Of a DNA stretch of 64,000 nucleotides, positions 16,925 through 26,019 are shown piece by piece. Under the pieces are notes generated by a model, which saw nothing but the letters and a program-made list of their open reading frames with translations, did no database searches and was not told the origin of the DNA. Source of the DNA: Candidatus Gastranaerophilales bacterium (GTDB lineage Bacteria > Cyanobacteriota > Vampirovibrionia > Gastranaerophilales > Gastranaerophilaceae). Numbering within the stretch: position 1 is the first letter of the stretch; each line of letters begins with the position of its first letter. The stretch spans positions 1 through 64,000 of the forward strand of contig CALUVW010000004.1 in the NCBI GenBank assembly GCA_944324315.1, given 5' to 3'. Made by a program: the position numbers and the translations under genes.

Positions 16925-19219
16925 ATGAGTATGCTTGATTTACTTTTTAAAAAGAAACCACAAGAAAAAAAAGACCAAAAACTAAACGAAGTTTATAACT
17001 CTTTAAAAGCTAAATATTCTTTTGATAATATTTCACAGAAAAGAAAAGATGAACTTAAAGCTTTGATAAAGAAATACGGCTATCTTCCTTATCCTTACAT
17101 AAAAGCATTAGAAGAACTTTCCACTGAAGAAATACTTTTCGGGCTTGAAATAAAATGGTCAGATAACGGTATTTTTAAAGCAGGTAAATTTAATTTTGAA
17201 AATAATCAGATTAGTGTTCTTGAAAGAAACCATATAAAAAATTCTTCCTGGATACAAAAAGAAGGGCATGACATCAAACTGATTAATCTTGCCGGTCTTG
17301 GTGACGGGAATAAAACAAAAGATACCGGAAAATTTATTGACTGGCTTCGTCAACTTCTGATACTGCCCACCGGAAATTTAAAAAATAATATATTTAATAC
17401 TACAATATATCTTATACCGTTTCACCCCAGAGAATTTGGCTGCGCTTATCTGCCAAAAAGTTCCGAAATAAGTGAAAATTTGTTTGATGAAAATATCGAA
17501 AAAATAACAGGATTAAATGCCAAAGAACAGGTTCAGACATTTATTATGATGGCACAACTGGCAGGGCATCCCGTAATATATGATATACTGCCGCAAACAG
17601 GCAGATTTTCAAAAGCTGTTCTTGCAAATCCCGAAATCGCCAGATGGTTTGATATCAATATTTTAAATAAAGAATTAAACGACAATATCGACAGAATTGC
17701 AAAAAACATGCCGCAATCTTTTGAAGAAGAAGATATTGAACTTGTAAAAAATATTTATAAAGATTCTCAAAGCGGTTCTTCCGGAGATTTAAGCTCACAT
17801 TTTAAAAATATATATGATACATTTGACAGTCTTATGACAGAGGCAAAAAAAGAACTGTCAAATGTTATGATGAAAAAAGAAAATCAAGAAAAAATACACA
17901 AACGAGCAAGAGATATAATAGCAAAAGTTCACGGGTTTAAAAACAATAGAAAACTCTCAGAAAATGATATAACCCGACAAATAGATGCAATACAGGAACT
18001 TATTAAAGAAGGATTGTGGCCTGCGCCAGGAGGAGCATGGTGTTCAGCCGGAGTACCGGTTTATGATAAGATGAGCGAATGCGGAGGCTATCCTACATTC
18101 AAACATTATGATTATAAAGGGGAAGATGTTACAAATTTTGCGAATCTCGATTGTCAGACACCATACTATTTCTGCTACCTTGAAAACGGAAGTTTTAATA
18201 CTCCTGTAATTAATTATTTTATTGATTACATGGTTAATCTGCAACGAGAATACAACTTTGACGGTTTTAGAGTCGATCATATTGATCATATAGTAGACAA
18301 AGTATCGGAAACAAACGGCAGACCGATAAGTTACAGAGCCCCAAGAGCAGTACTCAATAAACTCAACAAAACTTTAAAGAATAAGATCCCGTATTTCGGA
18401 ACACTTGCAGAGTATATGCTATGGGATGATTACCTGAAAGAATATCATAAAGGTATGAGCTTTGATCTATTATGGGGGAATGACATTGTTTCTCAATGCG
18501 AAAAAACTCCTGAAAAAATTACTGAAGATAACCAGCATCTTGCAAATTATAATACTAATTTCAAAAAGGTAGAGAAGTTATCAATACTAAAAACATACAA
18601 CAATCAGGACGGCGAATTCAGATGTATTGATCAATATCCGGGGCAGCTCAGCAAAAACGGAGCACTTTATAAATGGTTTAAATATAAATTTTTACCCGGA
18701 GGCAAATTTGCACAAAGACCTATGCTGTATGTTGACGGAGATGAAAGTTTCACACAAAGAGGGATTGAAAGCGTTATCGGAGAAGAAATTTCAATGCCGC
18801 GAGAAAAACATTTTGATTTTTATAAAAAATTTAACGCAATTGATATGTTTGTAAAAAATAATCCTATAATTACAGAAGGAGAAGCCCAGATAATTATACA
18901 GGATGATGACGGTTTTTGTGCCTGGATTATATCAAAAATTCCTGAAAAAACAGCATTTCTTGTTGTTTCAAACTATAAATATACTACCGAACGTGTAACT
19001 ATGTTTGATGAAAATAATAAAAGTTATTCGGAAATAATGCACAGCAAGCCGGTATTTGATAAAACGATCAATCTTCCTTCAGACTATGTAATTCAAAAAG
19101 AATTTTATATTGATGGAGACGAATTTATATCTGACACATTTGATTCTTCACTATCTTCGCTGCATTTTGACAAACTTGATCCAAGTGAATTTAGAGTGTA
19201 CGAATTAAAACGGGCTTGA
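16925..19219 (+). CDS. GH13-like alpha-glucan-active enzyme
   Basis: 764 residues. A TIM-barrel of the alpha-amylase clan is indicated by FDGFRVDHIDHIVD (nucleophile-type Asp near 451) and FGTLAEYMLWDD (acid/base Glu near 496), the two most conserved GH13 regions. The first ~300 residues are unusual, with VIYDILPQTGRF in place of the usual DxxxNH region I. A small C-terminal beta domain follows (MLYVDGDESFTQRG onwards). It likely rearranges or degrades storage glucan, or transfers glycosyl units, in the cytosol, as no signal peptide is seen. The exact substrate cannot be told. AAGGAAGT precedes the ATG; it lies just before prepilin locus 4. Confidence 0.8.
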   Translation: MSMLDLLFKKKPQEKKDQKLNEVYNSLKAKYSFDNISQKRKDELKALIKKYGYLPYPYIKALEELSTEEILFGLEIKWSDNGIFKAGKFNFENNQISVLERNHIKNSSWIQKEGHDIKLINLAGLGDGNKTKDTGKFIDWLRQLLILPTGNLKNNIFNTTIYLIPFHPREFGCAYLPKSSEISENLFDENIEKITGLNAKEQVQTFIMMAQLAGHPVIYDILPQTGRFSKAVLANPEIARWFDINILNKELNDNIDRIAKNMPQSFEEEDIELVKNIYKDSQSGSSGDLSSHFKNIYDTFDSLMTEAKKELSNVMMKKENQEKIHKRARDIIAKVHGFKNNRKLSENDITRQIDAIQELIKEGLWPAPGGAWCSAGVPVYDKMSECGGYPTFKHYDYKGEDVTNFANLDCQTPYYFCYLENGSFNTPVINYFIDYMVNLQREYNFDGFRVDHIDHIVDKVSETNGRPISYRAPRAVLNKLNKTLKNKIPYFGTLAEYMLWDDYLKEYHKGMSFDLLWGNDIVSQCEKTPEKITEDNQHLANYNTNFKKVEKLSILKTYNNQDGEFRCIDQYPGQLSKNGALYKWFKYKFLPGGKFAQRPMLYVDGDESFTQRGIESVIGEEISMPREKHFDFYKKFNAIDMFVKNNPIITEGEAQIIIQDDDGFCAWIISKIPEKTAFLVVSNYKYTTERVTMFDENNKSYSEIMHSKPVFDKTINLPSDYVIQKEFYIDGDEFISDTFDSSLSSLHFDKLDPSEFRVYELKRA

Positions 19220-19244
19220 CAAAATCAAAAAAATCGTAAATAAT
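19216..19244 (+). promoter_or_regulatory. Promoter of prepilin locus 4
   Basis: TTGACA at 19216-19221, 17-base spacer, AATAAT at 19239-19244. It starts directly behind the stop of the GH13-like gene and closely matches the promoter of locus 6. Confidence 0.78.
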
Positions 19245-19276
19245 AAATACAGTCAAGGAATGAGAGGAGTTTGAAA

Positions 19277-20183
19277 ATGAATAGAGAAAATGCTTTCAGG
19301 ATTACCTCCCCCCCCCGAAAACACTGATTATACAAGTGTTTTAAGCAAATCTAAATATCACTCAAATAGGAATAATAAATTTATTAACCCTTATAATAAA
19401 AGCAAATCCGCATTTACATTAGCTGAAGTTTTAATCACTCTCGGTATTATCGGCGTTGTTGCATCTTTGACTATGCCAGCTCTTATTCATAAATATCAAA
19501 AAAAAGCGCTTGAAGCTCAATACAAAAAATCCGTTTCTATTGTCTCACAAGTTATAATGAAAGCCAAAGCGGATTTTGGAATTGATAAATTTGGTGAATA
19601 CTGCACATACTACCCGCACGATCCTAGTTCTGGAATGCCCTATGATCATGCAGAAGAATGTTATCAAATTTTATTTAAAAGTTTATTTAATATTGATGGC
19701 CAAAAAACTCCCTATACCAAAAACGGACGGCTTGTACGCAGGGTTAATGATAATATCAAAACTTATAATAATAAACAAACATCCACACCAAATTCTCTTG
19801 GAGGTATAGGTTATACTATATTTGAAACATACGTAATGCCAGATGGAAGCTACATTAATTTTGATATTGTTGAATACTCACTTTATATAGGTATAGACAC
19901 AAATGGTGCTAAAAAACCCAATAAGTTAGGACATGATATCTTTATTTTTAAAGTAGATAAAAATAAAGATATTCTGGCTGCTGGAACTAACAAACCTCAA
20001 AATCTCTCAGACGAAGAAATTGAACAGGGAGATTATGAATCTGAACTCCTAGAAGCACGCGCCGGAAATCCGTGTAACTTAACCTCTAACCAAAAAGGAA
20101 ACGGCATTGGATGTGCATACTATAGTATAAGAAATCAATGTCCTTATGATTCAACTAAAACTTATTTTGAATGTCTGCCGTAA
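19277..20183 (+). CDS. Prepilin-like protein, locus 4, poly-C leader with two start frames
   Basis: The body carries the signal KSA|FTLAEVLITLGIIGVVAS and the same C-terminal cysteine pattern as locus 1 (GNPCNLTS, GIGCAYY, QCPYDS). After GAGAGGAG, ATG 19277 begins leader MNRENAFRITSPP, which stops soon after the present 9-C tract (19308-19316). It would be in frame at 8 or 11. A second ATG at 19290 (MLSGLPPPP) is in frame with the body at 9, so this locus may be expressed weakly now. Its 5' cassette is near-identical to that of locus 6, although the bodies belong to different subfamilies. The 3' end overlaps the convergent ligase gene by 22 bases. Confidence 0.82.
19308..19316 (+). repeat. 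Poly-C tract (9) in leader of prepilin locus 4
   Basis: Nine C preceded by ACCT and followed by GAAAAC. At 9 the downstream ATG 19290 is in frame; at 8 or 11 the upstream ATG 19277 is in frame; at 10 neither is. Confidence 0.9.
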
Positions 20184-21490
20184 GTAATTAAACATGTTCT
20201 TGCAACAGCAACCATAGTCCAGAATATAAATTGAATTTGCGGTCTGAAAAATACAGTGTCAACCATACCGTGAACACAAACTGCGCATATTGAAATTATT
20301 GCACTTGCAACTATAATCACAGATTTTACATCATCGGATTTTAAAATAAATTTAACCGAGTTTTTTATCAACGTAATCAAAAATCCGACAAAAGCAATCA
20401 GAGCAAAAATCCCGCTTTCAACTGCCGTTTCTAAGAATATATTATATGCGCTTAATGCATCAAAACCTGTTTTCATATAAAGACCATATATTTCACGGAA
20501 ATTTTTATTTCCGACACCTATACCAAGAAGCCAGTTATCTTTAAACATTTGCCATGAAGATTGATAAACATTAAATCTGAAAGAATTTGAGGAATCGTGC
20601 CTCATTGCAAAAATTGATAAAACCCTTGCTCTTAATGATGAAACAAAAATCAATACAAAAGTTGCAAAAGCAATCACACCTCCTGCAACAGATAAATATA
20701 TTTGTTTATAATTTTTCCACAGATATTTTGAAGAAACTGCAAACATACCGAGTATAATAAACATCATTCCCATATAAGAACCGCGGCATCCTGTTAAAAA
20801 TAATGTCATAGTAGAAAACAAAGCCAGTACTAACCATATAAACGCAGTTCTAAAACTTTTTCCTGCAGCAGAATATGCAGCAAGTCCGTATAAAGCTGGA
20901 ATACTTGCAACAAAATAACCGCCTAAAAGATTAGGATTATATGGTTTTAAAGTTCCGTAAACTCTAGTCATTATATCTTCAGGATTTAAAGACGAAACAT
21001 CCTGCCAGGTAGAAATTTCCTCAACATGCGAAAAATTCTGCATAAAGCCCGCTAAAGCTTCAAAACCGGCGCAAATACCTATTACACCTAATATATATGG
21101 AATTTTTGATTTATTATTTTTTAAATATTGCGCAAGCGACAAATAAAATCCCAGATAGGTAACAGTCTTAAAAAATCCTTTTAAACTGAGTGCAAATAAT
21201 GTAGAACCGGCAAGGCTTATTATTACAATCATAAAGTAAGCCAGCAGCCATAATTCAAAAGTCTTACAATCCAGATTTTCATCAGGCTTTGTTAATATTT
21301 TTATAAAGGTTAAAAATATAGTTATAAGAGCTATAAATCCTATAAAGTCTGATGACATTACGGTGGATGATAAAAATACCGCAATTACTGATAAAAATAT
21401 GAACTTATCAATATTTTGTAAAAAAAGACTGTTCTTATATAAATATTCTGTTTTGCTTTGAGTGAATCGTAATATATTATTAAACATCAT
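20162..21490 (-). CDS. O-antigen ligase / Wzy-family polytopic membrane protein
   Basis: 442 residues with about ten hydrophobic segments and the Wzy_C/O-antigen ligase signature region (FLTGCRGSYMGMMFI, then GIGVGNKNFREIYG in the large periplasmic loop). Members join or polymerise surface glycans in the inner membrane. It is last in a reverse-strand cluster. Its start overlaps the stop of the DUF4330 gene by 11 bases, indicating coupled translation. Which glycan it handles cannot be told from sequence. Confidence 0.82.
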   Translation of the reverse strand: MMFNNILRFTQSKTEYLYKNSLFLQNIDKFIFLSVIAVFLSSTVMSSDFIGFIALITIFLTFIKILTKPDENLDCKTFELWLLAYFMIVIISLAGSTLFALSLKGFFKTVTYLGFYLSLAQYLKNNKSKIPYILGVIGICAGFEALAGFMQNFSHVEEISTWQDVSSLNPEDIMTRVYGTLKPYNPNLLGGYFVASIPALYGLAAYSAAGKSFRTAFIWLVLALFSTMTLFLTGCRGSYMGMMFIILGMFAVSSKYLWKNYKQIYLSVAGGVIAFATFVLIFVSSLRARVLSIFAMRHDSSNSFRFNVYQSSWQMFKDNWLLGIGVGNKNFREIYGLYMKTGFDALSAYNIFLETAVESGIFALIAFVGFLITLIKNSVKFILKSDDVKSVIIVASAIISICAVCVHGMVDTVFFRPQIQFIFWTMVAVARTCLITYGRHSK

Positions 21491-22043
21491 TGTTTGTATT
21501 TATAGAATTATGAAAAGTATCATCGTCAGTTTGGGGCATAACTTTTAAATCAGATACAGTACCGTTAAATTTATAATTTTGCCCTTCAAGAGTTATAGGC
21601 AATCCCATTTTTATTTTATTCCCTCCGACAACGGCTCCGTCTTTGGTAATCTTTGCAGTATCGGTAAGCGTTACCAAAATATCATACATATATGATTGTG
21701 AAACATCTTCTACAACCATAACTTTTTTACTGTTTAATATCGGGAGAACCGTTTTCTTTCTTTCAGCTTTTACATCTAATATATCCAGATTTGAATAAGG
21801 AACATTTCTTATACTGATGAAAGTCTTTTCATTTGATTTTAAAGGGATTTCTCCTCCTGTAAGCGTTACCCCTCTGATATATACCTGAAAAGAAATTTTA
21901 GACGTAGCTTCTATTTGTTTTGAGGCCGTTTGTCGCACGTTTTTATAAGTTAAGAAACCTACAGCAAGCGCAATAATAACACCTGTAATAATTATTATAT
22001 CAACAGGTTTGATATTTTTTACGATATTTAAAAGTTTTTCCAT
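21480..22043 (-). CDS. DUF4330 membrane-anchored protein
   Basis: 187 residues. One N-terminal membrane anchor (PVDIIIITGVIIALAVGFLTY, cut at about residue 33) precedes a soluble, beta-rich domain presumably outside the membrane. The opening and layout fit DUF4330, a family I associate with Cyanobacteria; its function is unknown. GGAGAA precedes the ATG. Its position between a sugar kinase-like gene and a ligase suggests a role in building or exporting a surface polysaccharide (inference from context). Confidence 0.7.
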   Translation of the reverse strand: MEKLLNIVKNIKPVDIIIITGVIIALAVGFLTYKNVRQTASKQIEATSKISFQVYIRGVTLTGGEIPLKSNEKTFISIRNVPYSNLDILDVKAERKKTVLPILNSKKVMVVEDVSQSYMYDILVTLTDTAKITKDGAVVGGNKIKMGLPITLEGQNYKFNGTVSDLKVMPQTDDDTFHNSINTNNDV

Positions 22044-22074
22044 GAATTTTCTCCATTATTATCTGATTAAGCTG

Positions 22075-23079
22075 TTATAGATTTTCAACAGCATTTAAAA
22101 TTTCATCAACAGTTGTAGTAGCACATCCAAATTGTCTGACAACAATACTTGCTGCAATATTACCGATAATTGCGGCATAAGAAGGATCTGCACCAGCAGC
22201 AAGCGCAAGAGTATAAACAGCCGTAACAGTGTCCCCTGCACCTGTTACATCAAAAACTTCCGATTTATTGAATACAGGAATTTTTGTGTAATTTCCGTTT
22301 GGTCTTGTAACAAACATACCGTCAGCACCGCAGGTAATTAAAATTGATTTTGCATTTGTCTGTTCAAGAAGTTTGTCACCTGCACGTTTCAAATCCTCTT
22401 CATTTTCTATTACAAAACCGACCGATTTTTGCGTATCCGGTAAATTAGGAGTCATTGACGTAACATTTTTGTATATTTCAAGATCTTTTTGAGCATCAAC
22501 AACTATAATTTTGTTATGTTGATTAGCGAGTCTTATTGTTTCCTGAATTATTCTTGGAGTCAAAGTCCCGATATGATAGTTAGAAAGTATTATTGCATCA
22601 TATTCAGGAACAGCTCTTTCTATCTGTTTTAAAACTTCTTCTTCTATCTCATGACTCAAAAATTCATTTGTCTGGCGATCAATCCTTACAATTTGCTGCG
22701 TTATTGAAGTTGTAATTGAACCTGAAATTCGTGTTTTTGTAGTTGTTTTTCTTTTCGGATCAACAACAAGAAGTCCGCAGTTGACATTAGCTTTTTCAAA
22801 AGTTTGCCTGAGTTGTCCTGCCTGAAAATCATCTCCGCAAACACCAATTACGCTTACTTTTCCGTTATTTAAGGTTGAAACATTATGAGCAGCATTTGAT
22901 GCAGCACCTAAAATAAGTTTTGTTTCCGAATGCAAAAGAATTAATACCGGAGCTTCTCTGGAAATTCTTTCGGCATTTCCGTAAATCATTTCATCAATTG
23001 CCAGGTCACCTATTACCAGAACTTTCGGCTCACTAAGTTTTTTGATATAAGAAACTAACTGCTCTTTATTAATGTACAT
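22075..23079 (-). CDS. PfkB-family sugar kinase, heptose-7-phosphate kinase-like
   Basis: 334 residues of the ribokinase/PfkB fold. The features of the RfaE1/HldE kinase branch are present: ISREAPVLIL, LGAASNAAHNVSTLN, GVCGDDFQAGQ, TTTKTRISG, QQIVRID, and the catalytic anion-hole motif DVTGAGDTVTA with its Asp. That branch phosphorylates D-glycero-beta-D-manno-heptose 7-phosphate for lipopolysaccharide or S-layer glycan precursors. The nucleotidyltransferase half of HldE is absent. The neighbouring ligase-like gene fits an envelope-glycan job. AAGGAAG precedes the ATG. Confidence 0.82.
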   Translation of the reverse strand: MYINKEQLVSYIKKLSEPKVLVIGDLAIDEMIYGNAERISREAPVLILLHSETKLILGAASNAAHNVSTLNNGKVSVIGVCGDDFQAGQLRQTFEKANVNCGLLVVDPKRKTTTKTRISGSITTSITQQIVRIDRQTNEFLSHEIEEEVLKQIERAVPEYDAIILSNYHIGTLTPRIIQETIRLANQHNKIIVVDAQKDLEIYKNVTSMTPNLPDTQKSVGFVIENEEDLKRAGDKLLEQTNAKSILITCGADGMFVTRPNGNYTKIPVFNKSEVFDVTGAGDTVTAVYTLALAAGADPSYAAIIGNIAASIVVRQFGCATTTVDEILNAVENL

Positions 23080-23133
23080 AAAAAACTTCCTTTATCAATA
23101 AAAGTATGTTAACACAAACATATTTTTTATCAA

Positions 23134-23868
23134 TTATATATGCCTCGCCGAAGGTTTTAAAATCATTTGAGCAAGTTTATCCGCACCATCAAAATCTCTT
23201 GCTTTCATAATATTAGCAGCAGTTTCTCTATCATAATCAACAAATCGGTGTTCAATTGAAAATCCTCCGTCCTGAAAATCTGCAACAACATAACATGCTT
23301 TTGGTTCTTCTGTCATAGGACGCCCGACGCTTCCAACATTTACAACCGTTTGTTTTTTATTTGTCTGGTAACCTGCTGGAACATGAGTATGCCCGCAAAA
23401 TATTATATCTGCATCGACACCTTCAAGCATTTCTTCAATCTTGTTCAACGCCATACCTGGAAATATATCTTCATTGTTGCGTCTGGGAGACCCATGGACA
23501 AGTAGAATTTTTACACCCGCAATTTCAAGTTCTTTCTGCGCAGGAAGATTTTTCAAAAAATCTTTTCTTTCATCTTCAATATAAAATACATCATCAGCAA
23601 GTGCCGCTGCCATAACAGGGGCATTTTCTTTTACATTTTTCATAATTTCGGGTGAAAATTCCGCAATCATTTTATCAGTATTCCCCTGAATGACTATCCA
23701 ATCAGATTGCTCTTTTATATAATCAATTACCATTCTGGGTTGAGGCCCGGCCATAGCAAGATCTCCGAGACAAAATACTTTTTCGCAGCCAAAATTTTTT
23801 AAATCTTCAATAACACTCTGTAAAGCTTGAAAATTTCCGTGAATATCTGATAGTACTGCAACCCTCAT
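23134..23868 (-). CDS. YfcE/MJ0936-type metallophosphoesterase
   Basis: 244 residues of the calcineurin-like phosphoesterase fold. The metal-binding blocks are all seen: LSDIHGNFQAL (DxH), CLGDLAMAGP (GD), IQGNTDKM (GN-D, in place of GNHD), LVHGSP and FCGHTHVP (GHxH), then NVGSVGRP. Relatives hydrolyse phosphodiesters in the cytosol. It leads the reverse-strand cluster of four genes. AAGGAGAG precedes ATG 23868; the divergent ispG gene begins 42 bases away. Confidence 0.88.
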   Translation of the reverse strand: MRVAVLSDIHGNFQALQSVIEDLKNFGCEKVFCLGDLAMAGPQPRMVIDYIKEQSDWIVIQGNTDKMIAEFSPEIMKNVKENAPVMAAALADDVFYIEDERKDFLKNLPAQKELEIAGVKILLVHGSPRRNNEDIFPGMALNKIEEMLEGVDADIIFCGHTHVPAGYQTNKKQTVVNVGSVGRPMTEEPKACYVVADFQDGGFSIEHRFVDYDRETAANIMKARDFDGADKLAQMILKPSARHI

Positions 23869-23894
23869 TTTTACTCTCCTTACATAAATATTTG

Positions 23895-23903
23895 TGATAT
23901 TAT
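23895..23903 (+). promoter_or_regulatory. Extended -10 of ispG, positioned for a leaderless transcript
   Basis: TGATATTAT, an extended -10 (TGn followed by TATTAT at 23898-23903). The expected start point coincides with the ATG at 23910. No Shine-Dalgarno is present. Confidence 0.55.
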
Positions 23904-23909
23904 TATATT

Positions 23910-24965
23910 ATGATAAACAGAAGAAAATCAAAAGAAATTTCAATAGGAAATGTAAAAATAGGTAATAATACACCGATAAGCGTTCAATCAATGTGCAATA
24001 CAGACACAAGAAATATCAAATCAACGCTTAAACAAATTAATGAAATGGCAGAATGCGGATGTGAACTTGTAAGACTTGCTGTTTTAAATAAAGATGCGGC
24101 CGATGCAATAAAAGATATTACAAAAAAATCTCCGGTACCTTTAATTGCCGATATACATTTTGACTACAGACTCGCAATTCAATGCATAAATAACGGTATT
24201 AATGCCCTTAGATTAAATCCTGGTAATATCGGCAAAAGAGAAAATGTTGAAAAAGTTGTTAAACTTGCCAAACAGCAAAATATTCCTATAAGAATAGGTG
24301 TAAATGCTGGCTCTCTGGAAAAAGATTTACAAGAAAAAGATATCCCGTTATCTGAAAAAATGGTACTCAGTGCACTCGGACATATAAAAATTCTTGAAGA
24401 TCTTAATTTTGACTTGATTAAAGTATCATTAAAATCATCTGATGTTCTTACAACAATTGAAGCATACCGTTCAATCGCAGAAAAAATTCCGTACCCGTTA
24501 CATCTTGGAGTAACTGAAGCAGGAACGCTAAAAAGCGGATTAATAAAATCTGCAGTAGGTCTTGGTACACTTCTTGCAGAAGGGATAGGAGATACAATAA
24601 GGGTGTCACTTACAGAAAATCCCATAGAAGAAGTTACGACAGGCTTTGAGATTTTAAAAAGTTTAGGCTTACGTCAAAAAGGAGTGAATTTTATTTCATG
24701 CCCCACATGCGGGAGAACACAAATTGATTTAATCAGCCTTGCCAAAAAAGTGGAAGATAAATTCAAAAATCTTGATAAACCTATAACTATTGCAACCATG
24801 GGCTGCGCCGTAAATGGCCCCGGAGAAGCTAAACACGCCGATTTCGGTATCGCAGGCGGCATAAATGAAGGTTATGTATTCAAAAAAGGAGAAATTGTTG
24901 CAAGAGTTCCGGAAGATCAACTTCTTGAAAAGTTGGAAGAAATTATAATAAAATCATCTAAATAG
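23910..24965 (+). CDS. ispG: 4-hydroxy-3-methylbut-2-en-1-yl diphosphate synthase
   Basis: 351 residues, the usual size of bacterial IspG/GcpE, which converts methylerythritol cyclodiphosphate to HMBPP in the MEP isoprenoid pathway. The N-terminal TIM barrel opens with a typical RRKSKEISIGN and PISVQSMCNTDT. The C-terminal iron-sulfur part has SCPTCGRTQ and ATMGCAVNGPGEAKHAD, giving the three cluster Cys ligands, plus the Glu seen in the family. The gene is monocistronic or leads a small unit. The start is at the predicted transcription start, without a ribosome site. Confidence 0.95.
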   Translation: MINRRKSKEISIGNVKIGNNTPISVQSMCNTDTRNIKSTLKQINEMAECGCELVRLAVLNKDAADAIKDITKKSPVPLIADIHFDYRLAIQCINNGINALRLNPGNIGKRENVEKVVKLAKQQNIPIRIGVNAGSLEKDLQEKDIPLSEKMVLSALGHIKILEDLNFDLIKVSLKSSDVLTTIEAYRSIAEKIPYPLHLGVTEAGTLKSGLIKSAVGLGTLLAEGIGDTIRVSLTENPIEEVTTGFEILKSLGLRQKGVNFISCPTCGRTQIDLISLAKKVEDKFKNLDKPITIATMGCAVNGPGEAKHADFGIAGGINEGYVFKKGEIVARVPEDQLLEKLEEIIIKSSK

Positions 24966-25057
24966 GTTATGGAGATATTTTTGTTAAGAAATTATAATAT
25001 TTTTGTAACTGCTGTGATAAGTATTATAATATAGAAAGATTACTAACAGAGGTGGAA

Positions 25058-25378
25058 ATGAAGAAGAAATTTGTAATTTTAGGACTTATAAGTTTATTTA
25101 TGCTACCGGCCTATGCCGAATTAACAGTAAAGGATACTGTAAGTCCGGAATACCTGAAAAATCATGGATATTCCGATGCAATTATTAATGCTACACAAAA
25201 ATCTATAGCCCAAAGCAACGGCGAAGCACTTACAGAACCTGTAGAAAAAGAATATTACAACCAGCCTTTTGTAAAATTCGTAAGGAAATTCTTTATGTAT
25301 CTTGACCCGGCATACGATGATCACTCATTTATGAATGATCATAATATTCATACATCCCCGCACTATGAAGATTTGTAG
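25058..25378 (+). CDS. Small exported protein, unknown function
   Basis: 106 residues. MKKKFVILGLISLFMLPAYA is a clear signal peptide with an A-x-A-like cleavage site; the mature part is about 85 residues, acidic, with no Cys. No family was recognised. ATG 25058 is chosen because GAGGTGG lies 6 bases ahead; a GTG two codons earlier would overlap that site. It overlaps the next gene by 14 bases and probably forms an operon with it and the glycosidase-like gene. Confidence 0.72.
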   Translation: MKKKFVILGLISLFMLPAYAELTVKDTVSPEYLKNHGYSDAIINATQKSIAQSNGEALTEPVEKEYYNQPFVKFVRKFFMYLDPAYDDHSFMNDHNIHTSPHYEDL

Positions 25379-26015
25379 AAATATAATAATTCCGCTTCTG
25401 CTTTTAAGTCTGATATTATTTTTTACAAATAGTGCACAAGCCGATGAAAACGGATATTCAAACTTTGATGATGCCGGTTATTCCGGCATAAGTTATAGTG
25501 CTTTATTGAAAGATGCAGACAATGATTTTTTAACATTTTTAAAAAGTCCTGATGCAATAAAAAAAGAACAGTACTTAAATAGTGCAATGAATAAGTATTA
25601 TGTCTTAACCAAAATTGATAACTCAAAAATTCCGCCTTGTGTACAGCTGGGTAGAATACATGATGAAAAAAACAATTATGATCTTGCTGTAGAATATTTT
25701 CATAAAGCTTTAAATATTAATGCATCTCACCCGTATGCAAACTTTTATCTTGGAGAATTTTATTTCAAACGCAAAGAATATATAAAAGCTGTAAAATATT
25801 ATAACAGAGCTTATATTAACGGTTTAAACAGACACTATGACCTTAATTATAAACTTGCTGTAATTCATGAAAAATTTGCAGATCTAGCGAATGCTAAAAA
25901 ATATTACGAAATATCATATTCAATTAAACCCGAACAGTTTTTGAAAGAAAAAATACTGTTAATAAATGAGCTAAATTATGATAAATCGGAATATTATCAT
26001 AATATCGTGGAGTAA
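25365..26015 (+). CDS. Exported TPR-repeat protein
   Basis: 216 residues from ATG 25365. The signal peptide is MKICRNIIIPLLLLSLILFF with an AQA cleavage site. The mature part holds tandem tetratricopeptide repeats, best seen as YDLAVEYFHKALNINASHPYANFYLGE and YIKAVKYYNRAYING (key positions AVEYFHKALNI and AVKYYNRAYI). TPRs bind partner proteins; here presumably in the periplasm or at the cell surface. The start overlaps the preceding small gene, so translation is likely coupled. A longer frame from 25335 would place residues before the signal peptide and is disfavoured. Confidence 0.78.
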   Translation: MKICRNIIIPLLLLSLILFFTNSAQADENGYSNFDDAGYSGISYSALLKDADNDFLTFLKSPDAIKKEQYLNSAMNKYYVLTKIDNSKIPPCVQLGRIHDEKNNYDLAVEYFHKALNINASHPYANFYLGEFYFKRKEYIKAVKYYNRAYINGLNRHYDLNYKLAVIHEKFADLANAKKYYEISYSIKPEQFLKEKILLINELNYDKSEYYHNIVE

Positions 26016-26019
26016 GAGT

